Shown here: piece by piece, positions 12,501-25,700 of the stretch | How the letters are laid out: every line of letters starts with the position of its first letter | Position numbering within the stretch: the first letter of the stretch is position 1 | Source: Notamacropus eugenii | Lineage: Eukaryota > Chordata > Mammalia > Diprotodontia > Macropodidae | Direction: 5' to 3' | DNA length: 64,000 nucleotides | Assembly (NCBI RefSeq): GCF_028372415.1 | Contig: NC_092877.1 | Span: 388,231,342 to 388,295,341, forward strand | The notes under the pieces: generated by a model | What the model was told of the DNA's origin: nothing | Databases searched by the model: none | The model's input: the letters and a program-made list of their open reading frames with translations, nothing else | Position numbers and translations under genes: made by a program

Positions 12501-14217
12501 GTCTTGGGAAGTCAGAAAGCAGGTGCGCGTTGGTAGGGAGGGACACGTGAAGGGGGGGCCTTTGGACCTGTCCAGTCTACATGTCCACATGCCACGGGAC
12601 AGGGCCCGGGAAGGGAGGGCCCTCCCCCATCCCCGTGGACACTGGCTTAGGACTGGCCTTCTCGCCCTCTCTGCATCTGTCTGTCCCTCCACGTCTCAGG
12701 CGTGTCTGAACTTTCGCCGAAAGAGCACGGAGGGTTGGAGCATTGGCAATGTGCTCTTGGATTTCACAGGAGGCTTCTTCAGCCTACTCCAGATGTTTGT
12801 CCAGTCCTACAACAATGGTGAGTGACCAGGCCGGCCTGGCGGGGGATTGGAAGCAGCCTCAGACCAGCAGGCAGTGCACGCTTACATGCCTTTTTATCTT
12901 TTGTTTTTAACATTTTTAAAAACTTCTGAGTTCCAAATTTCACCCTCCTTGCCTTGAGACACAAGTGTGCATTTAGGGTTTACACATCAGTCCTGCCCAC
13001 GGCCGGGGCCAGGAGCCATCCTAGGGAGCCATGGTCCTCAGAGCTTCCCTCCAGGTCGCATGTCACCTCATGGGGGTGCATCAAGCACAGGGTTCTGGGC
13101 TGCGCCAGGTGCAGGGTTGGGGGGATTCTGAACACAAACAGCCTGGAGACTCGGGTCTAGCTGGCATGCCCAAGGGGGAGCCTAATGCAGGGCCTTTGAT
13201 GCCAGGGTAACCCCGTCCCAGCACCCCCCAGGCAGGACAAGGTCAGAATCAGACTGACTGAGAGGAGAGCAGACCCTCCCCACCCCTCCCACTCCTACTG
13301 ACAGGAAGTGGAGAGAAAGTCACAGGAGGGAGCTGGGGGGGAAGGACCAAGCCAGTCCCTCCCTTACTGCTACTGAGATCCAAACATAGCCATTCTGGAC
13401 AATACCTTGTGCCCTAGTCTCTGGACATCTGACTGTTCTCCCCAGAGAGGCTTGACGAAGGCCAGCGTCTCTGAGTGAGCTCCTCTTTGACCATGTGGAT
13501 GTACAGGGACCAGGCCAACCGAGTGAGCACAGCTGGCTGAGGGAATGCAGCTGGGGGAGGGGGTCAGTACCATGACCTATCACAGGCAAGGGGGAGGGGG
13601 CCCTCCTGGCTCCTCTCTTGTGGTGCTCCCCAGGGCCACCTTCCTCCTATGGCTCTCCAGGGTAGCGGAGACCAGGGCTGAGTGCCCACATCTACTCTGC
13701 TATTTCTGAGGCCCGGAGGATGGGGCACAGCCCCAGAGCCTTCCCCAACGGACAGACCTCATCATGTGTGAATGGGAAAGGGGGACGGCAGTTCAGATGC
13801 CAGGATTTTGCCTTTTTGATCCTGTGTGTTTTGTCTAAGATGTTTGCACAGCTTCTCTGCATCTGTTAGATCCATGCTGGGCTGGGCCACATCTCTGGAC
13901 TGGGCTTCCTGGCTGGACCCCGTGCTGGGCTGGGCCATATCCCTGGGCTAGACCCTGTGTTGGGTTGGACTCCATTGTAGGCTGGGCCACATCCCCAGGC
14001 TGGACTGCCGGGTGCTCTCCCTCCTTCTGGCCCATGCAAAGGAAGGGCCCTTGGAGGCTCACATGTCTTCTCTTGCCTGTTCGCAGATGAGTGGACCCTG
14101 ATCTTCGGAGACCCCACTAAGTTTGGCCTCGGCGTGTTCTCCATCCTCTTTGACATAGTTTTCATCATCCAGCACTACTGCTTATATAGAGAGCCAGGGT
14201 ACGAGCAGCTCACCTAG
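9561..14217 (+). CDS. CTNS: Cystinosin, lysosomal H+/cystine exporter, complete, 10 coding exons
   Basis: Cystinosin exports cystine from lysosomes with protons. Exons are 9561-9630, 9954-10032, 10328-10412, 10517-10620, 10716-10847, 11315-11414, 11511-11630, 12202-12372, 12700-12817 and 14087-14217. They join in phase to 1110 bp (369 aa plus TAG; human 367 aa). The product begins with a Trp/Leu-rich signal peptide. A luminal domain follows with N-glycosylation sequons (NVT, NKT, NQT), then seven membrane helices. Both PQ-loops are visible: SISFYPQ near residue 149 and KYFPQ at about 283-287. The C terminus GYEQLT keeps the lysosomal sorting motif GYDQL of human with a conservative change. 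The ATG was chosen because the signal peptide follows directly. Two introns hold long homopolymer C or G tracts (11176-11190, 11491-11508, 11686-11703). CTNS shares its promoter with SHPK and converges on TAX1BP3. Confidence 0.97.
9765..9838 (+). repeat. 23-bp minisatellite, 3 copies
   Basis: The string GCGGTCAGTCTGGGGGG begins at 9771, 9794 and 9817, a 23-bp period with three near-identical G-rich units. It is in the first CTNS coding intron, upstream of a poly-G run near 9860-9871. Confidence 0.9.
12885..12960 (+). repeat. Short interspersed repeat fragment, same family as 48.7 kb
   Basis: A segment reading 'tttttaaaaacttctgagtt' then 'ccaaatttc' matches the stretch near 48,735-48,770 in the same orientation. 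It is a short AT-rich island in a GC-rich CTNS intron. Confidence 0.55.
13865..14015 (+). repeat. Degenerate 'gctgggctgggccacat' repeats
   Basis: Several imperfect copies of a phrase like 'gctgggctgggccacat' recur, at 13,874, 13,926 and 13,981. The last CTNS intron thus holds a decayed minisatellite with unequal spacing. Confidence 0.55.
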
Positions 14218-15651
14218 CTCTCGCGGACAGTCCCACCAATCCTGTAGGCCACACGGGTGGCTCTGGCATCTGGACAGTGGGAGCCTCAGCATCCGAGCCC
14301 ACAGCCTTGACGATGGCGAGCCTGCCTCTGCCCGCCAGACGTCCTGCAGTGCTCGCTCACCTGCTCGATAGCTGGCTCGCCCTCTGGGATCTTAAGCCAA
14401 TTGTCTGCTGCAATTAAAGCCTGCTGCTCCTGGCTCAGGGGTGATGGGAGCGGCATCCGGCTCCTAGAGTCGGCCCAACCTCGCCCCATGGCCGCCCCTG
14501 CATCCCCTGTGCTCAGGAAGGCCTTTCTTTTGCTTTGTGTTTTCAAGGCTCTCGCACCCCTTCACGGGTTCTGAGGTGCATCCATAGTGGCGTCGTGCCA
14601 GAGGAGGGAGGAGGGAGCAGGGAGCATAGCCTCCTGGCGCCTGCTGTCTGTTGCTGCTCTGTCCAGGCATCCTACCTGGTGGTGTCTGCCAGGAACTCTG
14701 CTGTGGGGCCAGGCCAGGCTGGGAAAGCTCCTAAGCCTGCCCCAGCAGCCAGGCTGTTTGTTACACAGTATTGTGCTTTTTTGGGGGGGGTGCGGGGGAG
14801 GCTTTATCAAACTTCACTCAGCTGCCTCCCCTCCATGAGAAGTTCTGACCCTGCCTTTGGAGAACCCCCCCACAACCACACTCCCCAAAGCAGTTTTACA
14901 CGCACACGCACGCACGCACGCACGCTCCCCCTCCATCCTTCCTTCTCCAGGTGGGGGGGGCTCCCAGGTCAACCCTCAGCTATCAGCAGGATTCTACAGT
15001 TCTGCCCCCACCTCCAAGAACTCTGGGTGGTCTTCAGCCTGGCCTCCCCATCCCTACCACCCCCCCAGGTTCCTGCTTCTTCTGCTCCAGGCAGCTTTGC
15101 AATGATGGTGGTGGCTTGCCAACGTGATTTTTTTCTACTTCTTCTGTTATATTTTTAAAAGATCATTGTAAGTAATCTGCGGTTTTAAATGAAAACTAAG
15201 TTAATTTTCCATACTATTGGTCAATGAGCTCATGTCAGATTAACCCTTGTTACCAGAAGCTGGATGCCTTTAACAGGTGAAGGAAGTCCCCAAGGCCCAG
15301 GCACCCCTGCAGAGATGGCCACACATTCTTAACAAACTCTGCCCATCAGCATTGGGCTCTCAAGTGATCCACGGCCACCCCTCTTGGCATGAAGGTTTTT
15401 GGTGATTTCTGATTTGAAGATTCTGATTTCACCCACACACAGGGCCAGAAGGGCAGAAACCCAGGCCCCAGGAAGGAGGTTCTGACCATTTTTCTCCCAG
15501 ACCCACCAGAAAGGCTGCCAGGGCAGCCAAGGTGAATGCCCCCTGCCCCACTCCACCCCCAGCTAAGGTATCCCATAACCCCAAACCCTGAGGGCAGATC
15601 AGAAATGTTTCTCCCCCTTCAGTAAGGACAAACACATGAATTCCAGCTTTG
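14218..15651. other. Convergent 3' UTR region of CTNS and TAX1BP3
   Basis: The interval between the CTNS stop and the TAX1BP3 poly(A) signal carries no supported gene. It holds the CTNS 3' UTR, a (GCAC)n microsatellite at about 14,895-14,927, and an AT-rich stretch at 15,120-15,240. CTNS may have a longer 3' UTR isoform reaching that stretch, as in human. Confidence 0.6.
14413..14418 (+). terminator. Likely CTNS poly(A) signal (ATTAAA)
   Basis: ATTAAA lies 196 bp after the CTNS stop codon, followed by a CTG-rich segment. It is the nearest recognised hexamer. A more distal site cannot be excluded. Confidence 0.6.
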
Positions 15652-15657
15652 TTTATT
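15652..15657 (-). terminator. TAX1BP3 poly(A) signal (AATAAA)
   Basis: Minus-strand AATAAA (TTTATT on plus) lies about 670 bp beyond the TAX1BP3 stop codon. This gives a 3' UTR of a length typical for the gene. Confidence 0.75.
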
Positions 15658-16323
15658 GAGTACAAGAAGCTACTGAGACAGGAGACAGTAAGAAAAATAA
15701 GGCCTGGGGGCTCATAAGAGATTTTTTCCTACCAGGTTAGCATCTGCAAAACTTGATATAAATTGCTACATAGAAAATTTGAAGGAAAAATAGAAAAAAG
15801 CCCCATCCTCCCAGGAGTGGGGGGCAGAGCAAGGACAGGGGCACTGCCTGGACCTCCTGAAATCTCTCAGGGGTCAAAGGCTAGAGGTGGAGAGGGGGCA
15901 GGAGCTGCCCCCTCTCCACAGTCTGGGGGCCCACACTGGAATGAAAGCCTTGGGAAGAGTCCCGCTGCATCCTTTGGTGGGGGAGCCCAGCTCAGGGAGA
16001 GGCCCTGCAGGGCAAAGTGCCAAGGGCAACCCCAGGGTCTCGGGTGGCTGAGGAAGGTGGGGGAAGCCTCATCGACAGAGCGGAGCCACAGCAGGGCCCA
16101 CATCAGACCCTGTGTACCCACTTCAGCTGCCCAAGGTGAAGAGGGATGAGCCCCCAGGCCCTATACCCTAAATCACCCCAACTCTCTCCTTTGGCTAACT
16201 GCATTGATGGCAGGACTCCCCAAAATACAGGTGGCTCTGGGGCTCAGAGCTCCAGCCTCTGTCCGTGTCTCCCCAGTGGGGGTCAGGAGACTTGTCCTCA
16301 CCCCTCCCAGGGCAGGGGAGTCC

Positions 16324-19300
16324 CTACGCCAGCATGGATTGCTGCACTGCCTTCTGCAGACCCTGCCGAGTCACCAGCAGCCGCACCACCTCCTCGTTTC
16401 TCTTGGTGAGTCTCTTCCTGGCTTGGTCATGGGTCACCATGGTCATGTCCCAACCATTCACCTGTGAACACAGACTCGTTTCAGTCCTTGTCAGGGCCCA
16501 GGCTGCTCACTTGGCTGGCCCAGCCCACAGTGTCCAAGGCATCCCCCACTCCCACCACCACAGCCCTCACAAACAGCAGACAGGGGTCTAATGCAGTCCC
16601 CACCTCCACTGCCAAGGGCAGCCCCCTGTGGCCTGAGAAGGACCTCCCTCAGAGAGGCTCCTGGGAAACAGGGATAGCCAGCCTGCTCAGCTCAGGCCCA
16701 CCCCAGACCCAAGAGGAAAAGTTCAGAAAGAGGGTGCCACCTACTGGGGAACAAGTGGCTTTGGGTTTACTTCGGCTCAGTCTCTTCCCTGGAGGCCCGG
16801 GGTGTCCCAGGCCCGAGTCCAGTCTGCCCACCCAGCACTGAGGGCCACACAGCTTCAGAGGAAACAGGGTCAGAACCATTTGGAAAGGAAAATACAAGCC
16901 TGCCTTTTCACCAAGAGGTGGGGCAGAAGATGGGGGCAGGGCCAGCAAGGACATGCCTAACAGTTTTAAGTGAGTGGAGTGATCAGTGAGGCGGGCCTCA
17001 AGTGGTGCAGAGGCTGGAGGAGCCTAGCCAAGGAGACCACTTGGGGCCCTGGGTAGGGCTGTGCTCAGAGCCCGGCTGCAGAGATGGGTGGGGGCAAAGG
17101 GGGTTGGCCTAGGGAGGGGTCTGAGGGGCAGCCAGGCCGTCCTGGGAGGAGAGAGTCAGGGAATTATCAGAGGATGCCTGCTGGCCCCTGAGGACAGGGC
17201 TGGGCACAATGGCAGTGTGCCTAGGGTCAAAAAGACCCGAGTTCAAATCCAGCTTCAGATATTACCTAGCTGTGTGTCCCTGGGCAAGTCACTTCAGCAC
17301 TGCCTGCCTCAGTTTCCTCAACTGTAAAGCGAGTAGAACAGCAAGACCCTTGGAATCCAAGCTGAGATCAGCCCAATGTTAGGAGGGTTAGGTCTGGCGT
17401 GAGCGCATGGTGGCCACTCTTGGCCAGGGGTCCAGTGATGATGAGTAACCCTCCAACTCCCTTCCCCCACACCCTCCTCACCTGCATTATCTTGTCTCCA
17501 ATCTGCAGGCCAGCCACCTCTGCAGGGCCCCCTTCTGACACCCTGGTGACGTAAATGCCCTGTGAGGGGGACAGCATCACTGCAGGACCATCCAGAGACC
17601 CCTTCCCCCACCCCAAGCCAGGGAGCCCAAATGGATTTAAGGCCTGAGCTGACAGAGACTTGCTGGGCAGATGGATGTTCCAGGGTCCCCCTTGTTCCCA
17701 AGACTCCCTGGCAGTGGCTGCCCTCACCTTGTCTGTCTTATCTTCAGAGAAGGGGTTCTGAGCAGGGTCCTGGTCGATGCCCCCTCCGATACTGAATCCA
17801 AGAATCAGATTCTCACCTTGGCGCAACTTATGAATTTCAACTCTTTGCTAGTCAGAGAAAAGAAAAAAGTTAGCCCCAAAAGTCATCTTGGTGGAGATGT
17901 GGGCTGCCCAAGCCACTTGGGCACAGAGCAGACCTTCCGCATGTCCAAGGGAGAAAACAAGCTCAAAGTCTTCAAGGGTTTGGCTTCTGAGCTTCCAAGT
18001 CCTACCCCCACCCTCCAGGTCACTGCTGCCCCACCCAGGGAAGGTGGACCAATCTGAGCTGGGGGGGGGGGGGTGAGGAGAGGCACACCCCCATCTGCTC
18101 CTCATTCTGCCCTCTCTCTCTAAACTGCCCAGTCTGTTTCTCCACTCTCCTTGGCATTTCTTTCTCCTGTCTTCTGAATACCCTTTCCCAGCTTTTCTGT
18201 GTCCCTGTTACTTCACCCCCCCACTCCCTCTCCAAACAAAAGCTCTCCCCTTGAACAGAGTGTGGTCACTCTGAAAACCCACCTCTCACCACACCTTGGC
18301 TTGCTCTCCACTCATGAGAATCAATGCAGAGCCAGAAAGTCCCTGTTTCCCAGACTCCCCCACCCCCCAAAAATGTTCTGGGGCTGTTGAGTTCTTTCAG
18401 GACCTGGAGGGAGGGGAGAGAAAGGAAGGAAGGAAGAGAGGAAGGAGAGAGAGGGAAAGAAAGGAGAAAAAAAGTGAAGGGAGGGAAGGGGTGGGAGGGA
18501 GAGGGAGAAGGGAAGGTAAAGGAGGGGAGGAGGGAGGGAATAAAGCCTTCTTAAGCCCTGGCTGTTCCAGGTGCCAGGCTAAGCACTTTCCATCTATTGC
18601 GTCCTTTGTTTCTGACAAGCACCCTGGGAGGTAGCAAGGTGCTTTTACAGAAGAGGAAACTGAGGCAGACAAGAGGCAGCCCTTTCCCCCCCATGCTGGT
18701 CACACCAGACAATGAGGTCTTCCCAACGTTGGGGATGCCAAGGGCTGCTCTCTAGCTCTAAGCCCGCATCCTGGCTGCCTTTCCCCGTTAAAGACTCAGA
18801 GGGCTTTGGGATGTCCCACAGAGAAATCATTTCCCCCCGTATTTCTGGGAAAGAAGGGTCTTGGCCATGTCAAATATTAGCTTTAGAGACAGGAGAGGGC
18901 TAGAATGCAAGGCCATCCCAGTCATGGCCTCTGCCCCATCCAGTGGTGAGAGTTCCAGCTCTGGCCCCAAGGGCCCTGGGCTGGCTCCAGGCCTGGGCCT
19001 TGGGAGTTGGTGTCTCTGCGACAAGGTAAGGAAGGTGATTGTGCCTCACTAGGACTCTGGAGCAATCATCCCTGTTGTCCATCCTCGAGGGGATGGAGCC
19101 CCTGCCAGGGTGAGCTGGCTGGCCCTCGGGGCAGGGGCCTGAGGCCACAGGGCTCTGCCCAATCCCCCAAGGGAGCAAGTAAAATGGCCAAGCGCTGAAT
19201 GGATTCTGCATTTCAGGCAGCCTCTGCTGACCAGGACAGAGAAGAGGACCAGCTGGGGCCTGCCACCATAGTCTGGCCCCACAAGAGCCCTCTAGGCCTC

Positions 19301-20547
19301 CTTCCTTCTCACTCATATACCTGGCAGAATGACTGAGTCAGAGGGCACAGTCCCGGTGGCCCCCCAGAGAAAGCCCTGCATTGGTCCCGAATGCCCCCCC
19401 CCCCCAGTACCCTCTGGCAGCGCCTGCCTCCGAATCTGCCCGATGAAAATAGCAGGGAGAGAGCCCTTAAGAGGTCTGAGGGTCAAAGTGGGCAACGAAC
19501 GGGCAGACGCAGACAGACAGAGCCTGGCTCTGAGGCTTGTCTGCCCGGAGGGTCCGCGGAGTCACACTGCCCCCAACACACACACGTGCCCAGCCCTACA
19601 ACCTGCCCCCTTCTCCTGACATTAAACAGCTGGCGCCTGGGCACAGTCCTCTTGGTTCGTGTGTGCCCAAGGTCCCCAGGATATGCCCTGTGCGGATGTG
19701 AGCCCCTGGAGGGCACGGGCCTCCCTATAAAGGTTGTCTGTGCCCGGAGCCCAAACGCCAGTTCTAGCTGGGTGAGAACTTTGCCTCCGGCTCTTCTGAC
19801 CTGGTCCCTCGGAGGGGGCGTCCCCTCTGACCATCTGCCCCCAGGCGGGCTGAGGACGGGGAGGGGCTGGGCCGCCCCAGGAAGAAACCAGGAAATGGTG
19901 ACTCACCGTGCGCCCGGGGGGCAAAGGGCCGGGGCCGGGCGCTGACTGGGGGGGTCAGGGGGGTGGTTCCCCCCCCCACGGATGCCCGGGGTCACCTTTC
20001 CTGACTGTCCCTTGCCCCCCCGCCGCCCCCCACGGCTGCCCGGGGTCACCTTTTCTGACTGTCCCCTGCCTGTCCCGGTCTCTGTACCCGCGCCGCGCCT
20101 GGCACGTAGTGGGGGCTGAGCCCCGACTTCCCCCAGGGTGGGCACGTTCTTCCCGGCCCGATGCACACTTGTTACCCCTAACCCTACCGGAGAATGGGGG
20201 AGACGGGGTCGTCCCGGCCTGTGCGCCCCCGAGGCTGCTCGGGCTCCCCGCGAAGGCAAAGGGGGGAGCTGAGGGCCGGAGCTGTCCAAAGTTGGGGTGC
20301 CGGCGGCTCCAGCCCTCCACTCCAGGCCCCGGGGGGCACAGGGCAGATGCTGGCGTTCTCAGGGGGAAGGGGCGTGCCCTCTGGTGCCCGCCTCCCCCTC
20401 CCCCATCTCGGGGGCGCGCCGTTAGACACGGACTCACCCCCACCCCTGTCTCCGCCCCCTCACCCCGCACCCCGCTTCACGGGGGCTCCCTCCGACCCCC
20501 GCACTCACCACCACCGCGGTGACGGGCTGCCCGGGCACGTAGGACAT
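16324..20547 (-). CDS. TAX1BP3: Tax1-binding protein 3 / TIP-1, single PDZ-domain protein, complete, 4 exons
   Basis: TIP-1 is a small cytosolic protein that is almost entirely one PDZ domain. It binds C-terminal ligands such as beta-catenin, Kir2.3 and rhotekin, and acts as a competitive scaffold inhibitor. Exons are 20547-20509, 17847-17728, 17559-17482 and 16461-16324, all in phase 0, totalling 375 bp (124 aa plus TAG, the same length as human). The N terminus MSYVPGQPVTAVV is nearly the human one. The carboxylate-binding loop reads NLILGFSIGGG, followed by GGIDQDPAQNPFSED, then GGPAEVAGLQIGDKIMQ and VNGWDMTMVTHDQARKR. The product ends QQSMLA instead of QQSMLS in human. The gene starts in a CpG island shared with the divergent EMC6. 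In human, P2RX5-TAX1BP3 readthrough transcripts are known, and the arrangement here would allow them. Confidence 0.97.
17205..17345 (+). repeat. tRNA-headed / CORE SINE
   Basis: The sequence has 'gacccgagttcaaatccagc' (tRNA B-box-like), 'gtgtgtccctgggcaagtca' and 'ctcagtttcctcaactgtaa'. This is the standard order of a marsupial SINE on the plus strand, in TAX1BP3 intron 3. Confidence 0.8.
18410..18542 (+). repeat. GA-rich low-complexity tract
   Basis: A purine tract of 'ggaagg', 'gagagg' and 'gggagggag' units lies in TAX1BP3 intron 1. Confidence 0.85.
18545..18680 (-). repeat. CORE-SINE / MIR-like copy, minus orientation
   Basis: It reads 'gccaggctaagcactttcca', then 'accctgggaggtagcaaggt' and 'cagaagaggaaactgaggca'. 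This is the reverse complement of the SINE 3' half. Confidence 0.65.
19976..20086 (+). repeat. Direct 54-bp duplication
   Basis: The phrase 'gcccggggtcaccttt' followed by 'ctgactgtccc' occurs twice with a 54-bp offset (GGGGTCACC at 19,988 and 20,042). It lies in TAX1BP3 intron 1 within the CpG island. Confidence 0.85.
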
Positions 20548-22010
<1,463 letters not shown>

Positions 22011-22029
22011 GGGCTGGGTGTGGGGGGCC

Positions 22030-22035
22030 ATTAAA
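22030..22035 (+). terminator. EMC6 poly(A) signal (ATTAAA)
   Basis: ATTAAA lies 20 bp after the EMC6 stop codon, followed by GT-rich sequence, implying a very short 3' UTR. Confidence 0.75.
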
Positions 22036-22672
22036 GGCATGTGAAGCGCGTGGCCTGGCTGTGCTTGGTGCTGCGGACGACCGGGGGCGCCCGGGGAGCC
22101 CTCCCGCCCACCTCGCCCGCCCCCACTTTTCCGTCTCCTGGGGCACTTTCCCCTGGAATCAATAGGAACGAGGGGGAGCAGAGGGAAGAATCCCCTGCAG
22201 TGCCCCATGGGGTCGCAAGGAGGGCCGGGGGAGATGGCTCCGCCCACCCGGGCCCTCTAACGTGAGGAGGTGAGAGCTGGCAGTACCACAAGCCCATGGG
22301 CAGCTGAGCTCCAGAGAGGGGAGGGCACACCAGCAGCCAGACCAGAGAAGTCCTCTGAAGCAGGCAGGACCTCCCATGACCTAGGAAGGAGCCCCTGTCT
22401 GTGCCCATGGCTGTGGCAGCCTTGGCTCATGGCCCGGCGCTTGGATGGTCAAGGGGAGACTTGAGTGTGTCATGAGGCAAACAGTCATTCCCAGTCCTGG
22501 TGGCCAAATAGATAAGACTGAGGGTTACGGGAGGCCTCAGTCAGTGACCTGGGAGTCACCTTGTCTTTTCTAAGGCCCAAGAGATTCCAGCGACTGGTCC
22601 TGCTTTGCAAGCGAGACCAGACTGATCTTTGTTCCTTGGGGTAAAAGCCAGTTTCTTGTGGGTTATACACAC
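22036..22672. other. Spacer between convergent EMC6 and P2RX5
   Basis: About 640 bp with no coding potential and no clear repeat. It separates the EMC6 and P2RX5 3' ends. Confidence 0.6.
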
Positions 22673-22678
22673 TTTATT
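22673..22678 (-). terminator. P2RX5 poly(A) signal (AATAAA)
   Basis: Minus-strand AATAAA (plus TTTATT) lies 60 bp beyond the proposed P2RX5 stop codon, with GT-rich sequence after it. Its position supports the placement of the last P2RX5 exon. Confidence 0.8.
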
Positions 22679-22737
22679 AAGCAGTGATCGTACAGAAGTT
22701 AGCGTTGCTGTGAACTGTGGGCACGTGGCCCCAAATG

Positions 22738-25700
22738 TCAGAAGTGAGGCCTTGTGTGTCTTCTCCATGAGCTCCAGAGCAGCTCCTCCTGCCTTTGAGC
22801 AGACAGATGCTCTTTTAGAAATGCTTTGCCCTCATCCCCAGGCACCTCACACCTCACCTCCAAGGGCTGCCTGTCATCAGGGACCTCAGGCTGAGCCTCT
22901 CTAGGAGACATCAGCTGATGGAAGAGTGGGGCCCTTGCCTGCCTAGCCCAGGGCTTCGCCCCAGAGGCCTTGTGAGAGGAGTTCGAGCTGCTGGCCCCAG
23001 GAGGCTGGGTAACATTTGCAGAGTACTTACTTGATCCTCACCACACACCTGAACCAGAATCTAAGTTTCTGGTCCAGGGAATGAGAAGAGAGAAGGTTCT
23101 GACTTGCAGAAGTTGTCTCTGTCCAACAACCTTCACCCAAAGTACCCCCAAAGACATAGGAAGTCCCTTGGCTGCCAGAGAGACACCCCCAAACAGCCAG
23201 ACAGAATGGTGGCCCATCCTGGTTTTTATATGCAGCGGCCCAAACTAGACAGACCCATGTATCTGTAGGGCGCATCCACCCCCAGGCTAGTACTCCCCCA
23301 GCTAAGGGCTCCCAGGTCTCTGACTCAGTTTCCCCTTCAGAGTGGGCAGGGGAGGCTCAAAGGGTTCTCCTACAGCCCCTGGGCTGGGCACTGCTCCCAG
23401 AATGCCATGGGCTCTCAGCCCTAAGGCTTGACAACAGGAGGGGAAGGCTGGCATGCTGGCCCCAAGCCAGCCCCTCAGGTGGGCCTCTGGGTGAGGTTGC
23501 CTATTCCCCACCTTCTCCACTGATTTCTAAAAGGTCCATTGTTTGTCCAGGGTGGCGGACCCCTCCAGAGAGTAGGCACTGGCTGCTGACAAAATGCAGC
23601 GAGAAGGGTCAGAGGAGGAGGAGGCGAGTTTGGAGCAGCAGACCCCCTCCATGTGTGCCTGCCAGCCCAGGGGCTAGCTCCCTTCCCATGTCAGGAGGGA
23701 GGCTCCAGCTACATCTCCACCGTCTGGACTTGCCCTAGTGGCCCCTGTCCAGCTGGGAGGCCTGAGGCCTGCTTTCCATTTACCAGGCGCTTGGACAGGA
23801 ATTTTTGTGAGGTTAGCCTGTGGGGAGAAATGAAGGAGAAGGCCTGTCACCGCTGGCCTGTGGCTGGGGCACTGGGCCCATCTACCCACCTCCAGCTTTG
23901 CAGATAGCCAATGGCACTGAATGCAGGCAGTGTGGCAAGGGCTGCGGGGGATGGGCAGGCAGCTTACCTCACTTCTTCGTATTTTTTATCTCGGTAGAAG
24001 TGGCTTTTTTTGATCAGGTAGATGAGCACTAAATCACAGAAGAAAGCCCCCTAAAAAAGAGTCAGCGATATCAGTATGGAGACTTGCTGGGAGATGCCAG
24101 CCTGCCCTGGGGGGGAGGGGGGCCTTTTCCTACATCCCAGTGCCTCCTGGCAGCTAGCTACTTACAGGCTGGGCTGCACTGGAACCTGAGGTCTCTCCCC
24201 TCTCTCAATGGAAATGGAGAGAGGGCCTCATGAACCCTGACCTCACAGAAACTCCAGACCGGGCCTAGCACCAAGACCTGAGCATCCAGGGCCACCTGTG
24301 GCATGCGAAAAAGAAAGAAGCCATCTCCCTGTCTTGGCCATCTGGGGCCTGCCTCCAGGCTTTAGAGTCTAGCCACTCAAGCAGCCCCTGGGGGGAGGGA
24401 GATGTCAGACAAGTGGGCAGGAGGATAGGAAGGTACTGGGCTACTTACAGCACCCATGAGAGCCATGCCTGTGCCCACATTGATGACCATGGGGATGATG
24501 TTGAACTTCCCAGCCTGAAAGAAAAGATCCAAAGGAATGGAGGCTGGGGGCTTGGGGGGGCCCCGAAGGGCAAATGCCCTGATCCAGCTTGACCATGGCG
24601 AGAACCCATGAACACACACCTTGCCATTCACCAGCACATCAAAACGGATTCCGTAGACCTTCATCAGTGTGCGGAACTCCTCCCCACTGGCATCTTGATA
24701 ATACTTAGCGAATCTGGTCAAAGGAGGAGGTGCTGATGCCAGGTTCTTGCTACCAGCCCAACTCTCACCCAAAAAGCCAAGCAAGCCTACTGACTCATGG
24801 ATCTCTAAGCACTGTCATCCCAAGAAGAAAATCACTGGTCCTGACTTACTGATGGCCAGGGAGGTTCTGGGTGATGGAGCCCACCCTGGCACCAGGGTGG
24901 CCCTGCCCAGATTTCAGAACCTCAGGCTTCCTGCTAGCACAGGCTGATCTCACTCACTCTGGGGCAGAGCTCCCTGGAGAGGGCAGCTGCACCCTTGGGG
25001 GTCCCTGACTTGCCCCCCTTCTTCCTAGGGACCCCTCCCTGTTCCCAAGAAGAGGCATCTGAGCCCTGGCTTGCATCCATTGGGGGACCATCCACCTCAT
25101 CCCCCAGTGCAGCCCCATTTACCTGAAGTTGTATCCAGAGGAGACAGACTTCTCTGCAAATCTGTTGTCCAGGCGGCTGAAGGAGTAGTGAGGCTTGCAG
25201 GCTGAGGGGTCTCTGTCCAGATCACAGTCCCATTCGATCTGAATCCCTATCACCCCACCCTTGAGAGAGAGATTGAGAGGCAGGCACAACTCAGGGCCAC
25301 AAGACACAACCAGGCCTGGGGATGGGGGGAAGAGGAAGCAGGCCACCTTCCTAGGGGGCCCCTCCCTACTCTGGGAAGTCCCACCCCTCAACTAACAGAT
25401 GCGTCCAGATGTGTGTGACCCAAGGGTCAACAGTGTGCAAGGCTCAGATGTGTGTGCAAAGCATGTCAGCGATCCAGATGTGAGATGGCCTGGATTTGCA
25501 TGACCTAGGTGTGTGTGGTGTGGTTGCCCATGGCCTGGGCAGGTGTAGGATGGGTGCTCATGGCCCAGGTGTGCATGTAGCACACAAGGAAGGACAGGCC
25601 AGGTGTACCTGTGAATGTGGCCCAGGGATGGCACAGCTCATGTTGGTTACAAGGAGGACAGAAAGCTTGGGATAAGGCTCAGATGCTTCCCTAGGCACCT

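Noticed and set aside
17205-17345. tRNA-like promoter boxes in SINEs
   Set aside because: The B-box-like 'gagttcaaatcc' belongs to the SINE head. No complete tRNA fold or anticodon arm is seen here or in the other SINE copies.
22921-23960. Alternative acceptors for the last P2RX5 exon, such as near 23,588
   Set aside because: The frame from that site ends after about 25 codons, with no poly(A) signal nearby. The 22,900 acceptor gives a longer frame and a matching AATAAA.
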